Source of the DNA: Dehalococcoidales bacterium
Lineage (GTDB): Bacteria > Chloroflexota > Dehalococcoidia > Dehalococcoidales > RBG-16-60-22
Length of the DNA: 6,678 bases
NCBI GenBank assembly: GCA_030639445.1
Contig: DAOWCR010000066.1
Coordinates: forward strand, 1-6,678
Reading direction: 5' to 3'
In this document: in pieces, positions 1 to 5,553 of the stretch
Layout: every line of letters begins with the position of its first letter
How positions within the stretch are numbered: position 1 is the stretch's first letter
The notes under the pieces: generated by a model
What the model saw: only the letters and a program-made list of their open reading frames with translations
Told to the model about the DNA's origin: nothing
Databases searched by the model: none
Position numbers and translations under genes: made by a program

Positions 1-819
1 GAGGGGATGACGGAGGTTGATGAAGTTGACATAAAGACACCATTCGGCCAACCGAGTGACACCATCGTCGTCGGTAAGCTGGAGGGAGTGGGGGTCGCCT
101 TTCTGCCCCGGCACGGGCGGGGGCACCGCATCCTGCCCACCGAAGTCCCGGTGAGAGCCAATATCTATGCTTTAAAGTCGCTGGGGGTGGGGCATATCAT
201 CGCCATTAACTCGGTGGGCAGCCTGAAAGAAGAATTTAAGCCCGGCGACCTGCTGATTCCCGACCAGCTGATTGACCGCACCCGCAGTCGGGTCAATACC
301 TTTTTCGGGGAGGGCGTGGTCGTCCACGTCCCGTTCGGCGAGCCGGTGTGCCCGGATTTAAGCCAGTTGGTCTACCAGGCGGCCAAAGACGCCGGCGCCA
401 CCGTGCACCGGGGTGGCACTTATGTGGTCATGGAGGGGCCGGCCTTCTCCACCAAAGCGGAGTCGCTGCTCTACCGCGCCTGGGGGGCGGATGTCATCGG
501 TATGACGGCGCTGCCCGAGGCCAAGCTGGCGCGGGAGGCGGAAATCTGCTACGCTATTATCGCCTGTGTCACCGACTATGACTGCTGGCACCGGAAGCAC
601 GAGGCGGTCACCGCCGAGATTATCCTGAATACGTTGCGCCAGAACATTGGTACCGCCAAAAAAATCATCAAGCTGGCGCTGGGCAGAGTGCCCGAAAAGC
701 GGGACTGCGACTGCGGCTCGGCGCTGAAAACGGCCATCGTCACCGCTCCGGAGCTGATACCGGACGAGCAGAAAAAGAAGCTCGACTTGTTAATCGGCAA
801 ATATATCAGGAAGGACTGA
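1..819 (+). CDS. mtnP: S-methyl-5'-thioadenosine phosphorylase, 5'-truncated by the window edge
   Basis: This enzyme cleaves methylthioadenosine with phosphate to adenine and methylthioribose-1-phosphate, the first salvage step for the by-product of polyamine synthesis and radical-SAM chemistry. The frame is open to base 1. The ATG at 7 lies inside the conserved region, and the usual N-terminal IGIIGGSGLY-type segment is missing, so the true start is upstream of the window. Counting from that ATG, family motifs are a phosphate-site RHGRGHR at 35-41, GGTYVVMEGPAFSTKAES at 136-153, GMTALPEAKLAREAE at 165-179 and TDYDCW at 189-194. The two Asp of TDYD are the adenine-recognising residues of MTA phosphorylases, where purine nucleoside phosphorylases have Asn, so MTA is the favoured substrate. 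A C-terminal CDC (234-236) resembles the CXC pair described in archaeal MTAPs. The next gene begins 4 bp downstream, indicating co-transcription. Family assignment is very secure; MTA versus methylthioinosine is an inference. Confidence 0.93.
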   Translation, partial: EGMTEVDEVDIKTPFGQPSDTIVVGKLEGVGVAFLPRHGRGHRILPTEVPVRANIYALKSLGVGHIIAINSVGSLKEEFKPGDLLIPDQLIDRTRSRVNTFFGEGVVVHVPFGEPVCPDLSQLVYQAAKDAGATVHRGGTYVVMEGPAFSTKAESLLYRAWGADVIGMTALPEAKLAREAEICYAIIACVTDYDCWHRKHEAVTAEIILNTLRQNIGTAKKIIKLALGRVPEKRDCDCGSALKTAIVTAPELIPDEQKKKLDLLIGKYIRKD

Positions 820-823
820 CCTT

Positions 824-1855
824 ATGCCCGGCGTAGAATTCAACTGCCGGCCGACAGTTATCGGCAGCATGCCCCATACCGACCCGGAGTCTGCCTGCGC
901 GCAGATTGCCCGTTATCTCAAGGACATCCCGGCCTGGCCCCAGCTGCCCCGGCGGTCTTTCCGGGAGAATATGTACGCCCAGTACAGCCAGGGCTTCCCC
1001 GGGGTGGTGGTCGAGGAGGACGAGAAAAAAATCTATGTGGACCGCTCCCGGGAACCGGAGGCGCTGGAGCGGCTCTACGCCGCCTACCTGGAGAACGAAT
1101 TTGTCAAATACGCTATCAGTCCGGAATATGCCGCCGGGCTGCACCAGTTTCTGTCCTTGACTGACCTGTCACCCCTGGCGGTCAAAGGGCAGGTGACCGG
1201 TCCGGTCACCTGGGGGCTGACGGTAACCGATGATACCGGCAAGGGTATCCTGTATGACGATTTTCTGGGTGATGCCGTGCCCAAATTACTCCGGCTGAAG
1301 GCGGCCTGGCAGGAAAAAGAGCTGAGACGCATCTCTAAAAACACCATTATCTTTGTTGACGAGCCGTATATGTCGGCTTTCGGCTCGGTCTCGGTGATGC
1401 TCTCCCGGGCGCAGGTTATCAACCTGCTGGAGGAAGTCTTCGGCGGCATTGGCGGTCTGAAGGGAGTCCACTGCTGCGGCAACACCGACTGGTCGGTACT
1501 GCTGGAGACCAGTGTTGATATTATCAGCTTTGACGCTTACAACTCTGCGTCGTCACTGAGCCTTTACCCTGCGGAAGTAAAGAAATTCCTGGACCGGGGA
1601 GGCACGGTGGCGTGGGGGATTGTCCCTAACGAGGAAGATTCGTTGGCCAGAGAATCGGCCGCCAGCCTCAAAGACCGCCTGGAGGAGGCGATGGCCCCCT
1701 TTACCCGGCAGGACATCCGCTTCAAGCAGTTGATTGCGCAGGGACTGCTTACTCCCAGCTGTGGGCTGGCGTCTCTGGCTACTGAGGAGGCAGCCGCCCG
1801 TGTCCTGGAGCTACTGAGTGAGCTATCCGAAACGATAAGGAAACGGTATATGTGA
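824..1855 (+). CDS. MetE/UROD-superfamily methyltransferase, candidate folate-independent core methionine synthase
   Basis: This 343-residue protein matches only the C-terminal catalytic barrel of cobalamin-independent methionine synthase (MetE is about 750 residues). Visible signatures are IGSMPHTDP at 13-21, a WPQLPRRSFRENM segment at 38-50, KGQVTGPVTW at 121-130, VDEPYMS at 178-184, GVHCCGNTDW at 214-223, DIISFDAY at 232-239 and PSCGLASL at 311-318. His216, Cys218 and Cys313 fit the His/Cys/Cys zinc ligands that activate homocysteine in MetE; Asp237 sits near the acidic fourth ligand. No folate-binding N-terminal domain is present. Core enzymes of this kind are known to take methyl groups from methylcobalamin or a corrinoid protein in anaerobes with the Wood-Ljungdahl pathway (MesA/MesB/MesC families); which family this belongs to cannot be read here. 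The ATG at 824 has an AGGAAGGA ribosome site at 808-815, inside the end of mtnP. Alternatives are another zinc-thiol methyltransferase or a catabolic corrinoid methyltransferase. Confidence 0.75.
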   Translation: MPGVEFNCRPTVIGSMPHTDPESACAQIARYLKDIPAWPQLPRRSFRENMYAQYSQGFPGVVVEEDEKKIYVDRSREPEALERLYAAYLENEFVKYAISPEYAAGLHQFLSLTDLSPLAVKGQVTGPVTWGLTVTDDTGKGILYDDFLGDAVPKLLRLKAAWQEKELRRISKNTIIFVDEPYMSAFGSVSVMLSRAQVINLLEEVFGGIGGLKGVHCCGNTDWSVLLETSVDIISFDAYNSASSLSLYPAEVKKFLDRGGTVAWGIVPNEEDSLARESAASLKDRLEEAMAPFTRQDIRFKQLIAQGLLTPSCGLASLATEEAAARVLELLSELSETIRKRYM

Positions 1856-1926
1856 TTGGGTTGTTTCTTGACCTCACCCCCGAAGAGATAATCCGTTTGA
1901 AAGAGAGATTGATATATGGAATGTAA
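1852..1926 (+). CDS. Possible 24-codon small ORF overlapping the methyltransferase stop
   Basis: A GTG at 1852-1854 overlaps the last bases of the methyltransferase gene (GTGA overlap) and opens a 24-codon frame that ends inside the start of the next gene. AAGGAAA at 1837-1843 lies 8 bases upstream and would serve as a ribosome site. The peptide contains LDLTPEEIIRLKERL, which has the look of a short amphipathic helix. Against it, the frame is very short, and the segment TGACCTCACCCCC at 1869-1881 also occurs in reverse orientation in the repeat at 2903-2915, so it may be repeat debris. I do not recognise a family. Confidence 0.25.
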   Translation: MIGLFLDLTPEEIIRLKERLIYGM

Positions 1927-2110
1927 TGTTGAGGCCAATAAAGCCAAATGTGCCTGTACCTACGAGCCCTGCTCCCGGAAGGGCAAGTGCTGTGAGTGTA
2001 TCACCTATCACCTGGAGAGTAACGAGCTGCCCGGCTGTGTCTTCCCTCCCGAGATAGAGAAAACCTATGACCGTTCCTTTGCCCGGTTTGTGAAAACCTT
2101 TAACGCCTGA
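1916..2110 (+). CDS. DUF6485-type small cysteine-rich protein
   Basis: A 64-residue protein with eight cysteines at 3, 12, 14, 19, 25, 26, 28 and 41. The pattern, CNVEANKAKCACTYEPCSRK followed by GKCCECITYH, ELPGCVFPPE and EKTYDRS near residues 46-53, matches from memory the DUF6485 family found in anaerobic bacteria and archaea. The function of that family is unknown. The cysteine spacing suggests binding of zinc or an iron-sulfur centre, which is an inference. There is no signal peptide or membrane segment, so it should be cytoplasmic. A weak ribosome site, AAGAGAGA at 1901-1908, precedes the ATG. It lies 60 bp after the methyltransferase gene on the same strand and may belong to the same transcript. 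Confidence 0.8.
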   Translation: MECNVEANKAKCACTYEPCSRKGKCCECITYHLESNELPGCVFPPEIEKTYDRSFARFVKTFNA

Positions 2111-2148
2111 GTGGCGGAAAAGGTTGATTTGAGTTAAGATTACTGGTG

Positions 2149-2244
2149 ATGAATAAGAACAAGAGAGTCGCCACCCTGAAGCATCGGCGCAAGCAGAAGA
2201 AGCTGAAGGAAAGAGGAAAGGCGGAGCAACCGGCCCGGAAATAG
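2149..2244 (+). CDS. Very small, highly basic protein (31 residues)
   Basis: An ATG-started 31-codon ORF encodes a protein in which more than a third of the residues are Lys or Arg. It opens MNKNKRVATLKHRRKQKK and continues with KLKERGK, giving an amphipathic basic helix. I have the impression that similar tiny basic proteins occur in Dehalococcoidia genomes, but cannot confirm it here. An RNA-binding or ribosome-associated role would fit the composition, but this is only an inference. A GTG directly precedes the ATG (2146) and could be the start instead. No clear ribosome site is visible, which lowers confidence. It sits alone between the cysteine-rich gene and the NTPase gene, all on the same strand. 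Confidence 0.5.
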   Translation: MNKNKRVATLKHRRKQKKLKERGKAEQPARK

Positions 2245-2283
2245 CCATTCCTGTCGGGTGAAGGTAGTGGCCGGACGCCGACG

Positions 2284-2802
2284 ATGAAGCGGGTTTATTT
2301 GCTTACCGGCCGGCCGGGGACGGGAAAAACCAGCCTTATCAAGCAGGCAATAGCGGCGCTTGAAGGCAGGGCCGGCGGCTTCTACACCGAGGAAATACGG
2401 AGTCAGGGCACGAGGCTCGGTTTTAAACTGGTGACGCTGGACGGACAGGAAGCGGTACTGGCTCACGTCGATATTCGTAGTCGCTATCGAGTGGGCAAGT
2501 ACGGCGTTGATATTGGTAGCCTGGACCGGGTGGGCGTTTCCGCCCTGTACCGGGCGGCCCGGCAGTCTGATTTAATCGTCGTTGACGAAATCGGGAAAAT
2601 GGAGCTATTTTCGGCTGACTTCCGTGAAGCCGTCCGGCAGGCAATTGGCAGCGGGAAGAAGGTTCTGGGCACGATTATGTTTAACCCTCATCCCTGGGCG
2701 GATGATATCAAGCGCCAGCCCCAGGTAAATCTGGTGGAAGTGACCAGAGCCAATCATTCCCGGGTGCTGGCTGACCTGCGGGAATGGCTAAGAGCCGTAT
2801 AG
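2284..2802 (+). CDS. THEP1-family nucleoside-triphosphatase
   Basis: This 172-residue P-loop enzyme is full length for the THEP1 (DUF265, NTPase_1) family, whose characterised members hydrolyse ATP, GTP and other NTPs slowly in vitro; the cellular role is unsettled. Walker A is GRPGTGKT at residues 9-16. The family's GGFYTEEIR follows at 31-39, then GFKLVTLDG at 46-54 and VGKYGVDI at 70-77. Walker B is LIVVDEIGKMEL at 97-108, with Asp101 and Glu102 as metal and catalytic acids. RANHS at 155-159 is the usual late motif region. The ATG at 2284 immediately gives the expected first beta-strand, so the start is convincing even though the ribosome site is poor (GAAGG at 2260-2264 is about 19 bases away). 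It appears to be the last gene of the left-hand run; a hairpin repeat follows. Confidence 0.92.
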   Translation: MKRVYLLTGRPGTGKTSLIKQAIAALEGRAGGFYTEEIRSQGTRLGFKLVTLDGQEAVLAHVDIRSRYRVGKYGVDIGSLDRVGVSALYRAARQSDLIVVDEIGKMELFSADFREAVRQAIGSGKKVLGTIMFNPHPWADDIKRQPQVNLVEVTRANHSRVLADLREWLRAV

Positions 2803-2837
2803 TTCCCTCAGGCAATATGGCTCGGGAAGGCGTAGAT

Positions 2838-2938
2838 TGAAGGGGAGAGCCCTCCTTCAAACAGACTCTCCCCCCTCCTTAATTCAAGGAGAGGGGGACA
2901 CAGGGGGTGAGGTCACCATATATCCTGGGGGGATGAGG
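2838..2938. repeat. Decayed G-rich hairpin repeat related to the element at 6083-6678
   Basis: The gap between the NTPase and the next gene contains a palindromic repeat. CTCCTT (2875-2880) pairs with AAGGAG (2886-2891) around a 5-base loop, and the stem extends through C5/G5 runs past a bulged A. GGGGAGAG (2842-2849) can alternatively pair with CTCTCCCC (2866-2873). Bases 2886-2918 match 6543-6573 in the right-hand element almost base for base, with one 2-base indel, and GGGGGATGAGG at 2928-2938 matches GGGGGATGGGG at 6587-6597. This is an independent copy of one module of that element. No T-run follows, so it is not a standard terminator. The ribosome site of the next gene lies at its edge. 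Confidence 0.8.
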
Positions 2939-2944
2939 AGGAAA
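2936..2944 (+). promoter_or_regulatory. Strong ribosome-binding site for the COG2187 gene
   Basis: AGGAGGAAA is a near-perfect Shine-Dalgarno sequence 7-9 bases before the ATG at 2952 and fixes that start. Its first bases overlap the end of the dispersed repeat. Confidence 0.8.
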
Positions 2945-2951
2945 GAGAGAA

Positions 2952-3953
2952 ATGTCACCACTACCTGAAATAATCCAGGCGCTGCTTGACCCGCAAGCCT
3001 ATCCGGACCCTCCGCAAAAAGTGGAGCTGATGCAGACCCAGATGTCATTCGTTTTCCTGGCCGATGACTATGTCTACAAGGTCAAGAAGCCGGTGGACCT
3101 GGGCTATCTGGACTACACCACTCTGGAAAAGCGCCATTTTTACTGTCAGCGGGAGGTTGAGCTTAACCGGCGGCTCTGTCCGGACGCCTACCTGGGTATC
3201 CTGCCCGTAACCGGGCACGGGGGGCAGATTATTTTTGGCGGTCAGGGCGAGGCGGTGGAGTATGCCGTAAAAATGCGCCGCCTTCCCCAGGCAATGATGA
3301 TGAATGCCCTGCTGGCCAATGACAAAGTTACGCCAGAAATGCTGGCGGGCGTGGCGGAAAAGCTGGCCGAGTTCCACCGGCAGGCCGAGACCAGCGCCAG
3401 TATCAGCACCTTTGGCGGTCTTGACACCATCACCGTAAATACCGAGGAGAACTTTACCCAGACCGAGAAATACCTTGGCCATACTATTTCCCGGGAGCAG
3501 TACCAGCGTATCCGGGCGTATACCAACCGCTTTATTCAGGGAAACGCCGCTTTATTTAAAAAGCGGATGGCCGAAGGCCGGATAAAGGATTGCCACGGCG
3601 ACCTTCACGCCGCTCATATCTGTTTTTGTGATAGTATCTGTATCTATGACTGTATTGAATTTAATGACCGGTTCCGGTACTGTGACGTCGCTTCCGAGGT
3701 TGCCTTTCTGGCCATGGACCTGGACCACTACGGGCGGGCTGACCTGTCCGGCGACTTCGTTAATGCCTATGTGACTCGGAGCCAGGACGAGGAACTCAGG
3801 GCACTGCTTGATTTCTACAAGGGCTACCGGGCTTACGTGCGGGGAAAAGTGGAGAGCTTCAAGCTGGATGACCCGCATATCTCGCCGGAAGAAAAAGCGG
3901 GAGTTTTGACCGTTGCCCGGCACTATTTTGAGCTGGCCGAATCGTATATATGA
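2952..3953 (+). CDS. COG2187-type aminoglycoside-phosphotransferase-like kinase, stand-alone
   Basis: A 333-residue protein with the APH/choline-kinase fold. The N-lobe contains VYKVKKPVDLGYLDYTTLEKR at 41-61, with Lys43/Lys45 as the likely nucleotide-binding lysine, and REVELNRRL at 67-75 with the partner Glu. The catalytic loop is HGDLHAAHI at 215-223, where Asp217 is the predicted base. YDCIEFNDRFR at 232-242 supplies the metal-binding acids, followed by DVASEVAFLAMDLD at 245-258. COG2187 proteins are annotated as aminoglycoside phosphotransferase-like, but I know of no proven drug substrate, so resistance should not be assumed. In many bacteria this domain is fused to a C-terminal COG0645 P-loop kinase; here the protein stops where that fusion would continue, and a COG0645-like protein is encoded two genes downstream. 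It is cytoplasmic, with no signal or membrane segment. Confidence 0.88.
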   Translation: MSPLPEIIQALLDPQAYPDPPQKVELMQTQMSFVFLADDYVYKVKKPVDLGYLDYTTLEKRHFYCQREVELNRRLCPDAYLGILPVTGHGGQIIFGGQGEAVEYAVKMRRLPQAMMMNALLANDKVTPEMLAGVAEKLAEFHRQAETSASISTFGGLDTITVNTEENFTQTEKYLGHTISREQYQRIRAYTNRFIQGNAALFKKRMAEGRIKDCHGDLHAAHICFCDSICIYDCIEFNDRFRYCDVASEVAFLAMDLDHYGRADLSGDFVNAYVTRSQDEELRALLDFYKGYRAYVRGKVESFKLDDPHISPEEKAGVLTVARHYFELAESYI

Positions 3954-4018
3954 GATATAATGAGAGGGAAAGCTAAATCGGATTGGGTCGTGTGCTATAA
4001 CCATGCGGAGGCTGAAAA

Positions 4019-4801
4019 ATGCAAATAATCGATCTGCCCGATGAACATAAACAATTATATTTCGTCTGCCTTGAAGATTGGTCGGAAGAGATGAAAGAGG
4101 CGGGAGACCACAAAGAGGTCTGGTATCATAAAATGAAGGACAAGGGCCTCCAGGTGAAATTAGCCCTGGATGACGATGGAGAAGTTGGCGGAACGATACA
4201 GTATGTTCCGATAGAGCACTCCCTCGTGGCGGGGAATGACCTATATTTTATTAACTGTATCTGGGTTCATGGTTATAAAAAGGGAAGGGGGAATTTCCAG
4301 AAAAGAGGGCTGGGCAAAGCCCTGCTTCAGTCCGCTGAGGCTGATGTTAAAGCCAGGGGGGCTAAGGGCATAGCGGCCTGGGGAATCTGGTTGCCGTTCT
4401 GGATGAAGGCCTCATGGTTTAAAAAGCATGGCTATACCAAGGTGGACAGGCAAGGTATGGCGGTTCTCCTCTGGAAACCTTTCACCGACGAAGCAGTCCC
4501 TCCCAAATGGATTAAACAGAAGAAAAAGCCGGAAACAATACCCGGCAAGGTAACGGTGACGGCATTCCTGAACGGATGGTGCCCGGCTCAGAATTTGGCT
4601 TTTGAACGGGCAAAGAGGGCTGCCTTAGAGTTTGGTGACGAGGTGGTGTTTCATGGGATTGACACCTTTGATAAAGAGGTCTTTTTGGAGTGGGGAATTG
4701 ACGATGCTTTGTTTATCGACGACAAGCCGGTGAGAACAGGGCCACCTCCTTCATATGAGAAAATAAATAAACTCATCGCTAAAAGAGTGAAAAGACTATA
4801 G
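4019..4801 (+). CDS. GNAT N-acetyltransferase with thioredoxin-like YoaP-type C-terminal domain
   Basis: A 260-residue two-domain protein. The N-terminal GNAT domain (about 1-155) has the acetyl-CoA pyrophosphate loop QKRGLGKAL at 94-102 (Q-x-x-G-x-G), preceded by strand LYFINCIWVHG at 75-85, and the closing WFKKHGY segment at 133-139. After a basic linker (163-177), residues 177-260 form a thioredoxin-like domain: strand KVTVTAFLNGWCP, helix, strand VVFHGIDTF, then GIDDALFIDDKPVRTGPPPS. The expected C-x-x-C position reads CPAQ (188-191), so only one Cys remains and disulfide chemistry is unlikely. This resembles B. subtilis YoaP, whose substrate is unknown to me. GGAGG at 4007-4011 lies 7 bases before the ATG. 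Base composition is lower in G+C than neighbouring genes (hand counts: 37% over 4021-4080 and 47% over 4081-4140, against about 57% over 3301-3360), suggesting separate acquisition. Confidence 0.86.
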   Translation: MQIIDLPDEHKQLYFVCLEDWSEEMKEAGDHKEVWYHKMKDKGLQVKLALDDDGEVGGTIQYVPIEHSLVAGNDLYFINCIWVHGYKKGRGNFQKRGLGKALLQSAEADVKARGAKGIAAWGIWLPFWMKASWFKKHGYTKVDRQGMAVLLWKPFTDEAVPPKWIKQKKKPETIPGKVTVTAFLNGWCPAQNLAFERAKRAALEFGDEVVFHGIDTFDKEVFLEWGIDDALFIDDKPVRTGPPPSYEKINKLIAKRVKRL

Positions 4802-4805
4802 GGTC

Positions 4806-4834
4806 TTGACTGTTTTTTTAAATGAAGAGATTAT
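4806..4834 (+). promoter_or_regulatory. Possible promoter upstream of the P-loop kinase gene
   Basis: TTGACT (4806-4811) and GATTAT (4829-4834) are separated by 17 bases and match 5/6 and 4/6 of the sigma-70 consensus. They lie just after the acetyltransferase stop. The predicted transcript start is about 100 bases before the TTG start codon, giving a long leader. That leader contains a weak AAAGTG/CACTTT hairpin (4879-4884 with 4895-4900). The spacer between the two genes (4802-4944) shows nothing else recognisable. Confidence 0.35.
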
Positions 4835-4930
4835 AGCTCAAAAAAGAGGAACATGATACCTGAGTAAAGTCTGATAATAAAGTGTCGCTCTTCTCACTTT
4901 TGGTACTTCGTAAGCCGGTAAAACGCTAAA

Positions 4931-4936
4931 AGGGAG
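4931..4936 (+). promoter_or_regulatory. Ribosome-binding site fixing a TTG start
   Basis: AGGGAG lies 8 bases before the TTG at 4945. There is no ATG or GTG in this frame near this position, so the site supports translation from TTG. Confidence 0.65.
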
Positions 4937-4944
4937 TTGGTAAA

Positions 4945-5547
4945 TTGAGAAAGCCGTTCAGACAGTTTATCGAAAACGAGCTCGGTTCCGGTTTTTTACT
5001 TATCGCCTGCGGCCTGCCCGGCACCTGGAAAACGGAGACGACCGAGGAAGTATCCAAGCTCAAGGACTGCCCGCTCCTGCGCACCGACCTGATTCGGCGG
5101 GAGGTGCTGAAAAACGAAGACGTTTTTGACGAGAAGGTCGCCGCCAGCATGGACAAGCGCACCATGGTCTATGACGAGATGTTCCGCCAGGCCGACGAGA
5201 CGCTGGCCCGGAGCGGCTGTGCCATCCTTGATGCCACCTTCGTCACCCGGTCGTTAAGAGAGCGCGCCGCGGCCATCGCCGACAAACATAACCGGCCCCT
5301 GGTTATCCTGCAGACGGACTGCCCGCAGGAAGTGGCTATCGCCCGTATCCTGAAGCGGACGGAAGAGGACTATGTCTCCAATGCCCTGACCGAACAGGCC
5401 TATCTCAACAATAAAAAGCGGTTCGAGCCGGTGGACCTGCCGGAGCTGAAGGCCCGCTATCCCGGCCTCGATATCGTCCACCTGACGGTCGATACCCGGC
5501 ACGACCCGCCGGAAGACTGGTATATCGTCGGTGTGGAGAGGAAGTAG
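4945..5547 (+). CDS. COG0645-type P-loop kinase (AAA_33-like) with non-canonical Walker A
   Basis: A 200-residue predicted small-molecule or polynucleotide-type kinase. It starts at TTG, supported by AGGGAG upstream. The first strand FLLIACGLPGTWKTET (17-32) is in the Walker A position, but the last Gly of GxxxxGK[ST] is Trp28 (codon TGG), followed by Lys29 and Thr30. LLRTDLIRREVLKN (44-57) is the substrate-side Asp/Arg segment, and AILDATFVT (93-101) with Asp96 is the second acidic motif. ARILKRTEEDYVSNA (133-147) supplies candidate lid arginines. The family is often fused to the C-terminus of COG2187 proteins; here a COG2187 gene is two positions upstream. The stop is 6 bp from the stop of the convergent dUTPase gene, leaving no room for a terminator. 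The substrate is unknown. Fold is confident, activity less so because of Trp28. Confidence 0.83.
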   Translation: MRKPFRQFIENELGSGFLLIACGLPGTWKTETTEEVSKLKDCPLLRTDLIRREVLKNEDVFDEKVAASMDKRTMVYDEMFRQADETLARSGCAILDATFVTRSLRERAAAIADKHNRPLVILQTDCPQEVAIARILKRTEEDYVSNALTEQAYLNNKKRFEPVDLPELKARYPGLDIVHLTVDTRHDPPEDWYIVGVERK

Positions 5548-5553
5548 GGGCGG

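Noticed and set aside
7..9. ATG at 7 as the start of the MTA phosphorylase
   Set aside because: The frame is open to base 1 and the conserved N-terminal strand and glycine-rich loop of the family would lie upstream, so this Met is internal and the gene is cut by the window edge.
1084..1485. 133-codon reverse-strand ORF inside the methyltransferase gene
   Set aside because: It lies opposite a well-supported conserved gene, has no recognisable motifs and no plausible context, so it is a shadow frame.
2140..2466. 108-codon reverse-strand ORF across the basic small gene and the NTPase start
   Set aside because: It overlaps the Walker A region of the NTPase on the opposite strand and shows no family features.
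2952..3953. Antibiotic-resistance aminoglycoside phosphotransferase
   Set aside because: It shares the fold and the HGDLH catalytic loop, but the sequence pattern is COG2187, which has no established aminoglycoside substrate, and the context is not that of a resistance cassette.
3996..4001. Extended -10-like TGC-TATAAC before the acetyltransferase gene
   Set aside because: The start site it predicts (about 4008) would fall inside the GGAGG ribosome site at 4007-4011, and no -35 match lies 16-18 bases upstream.
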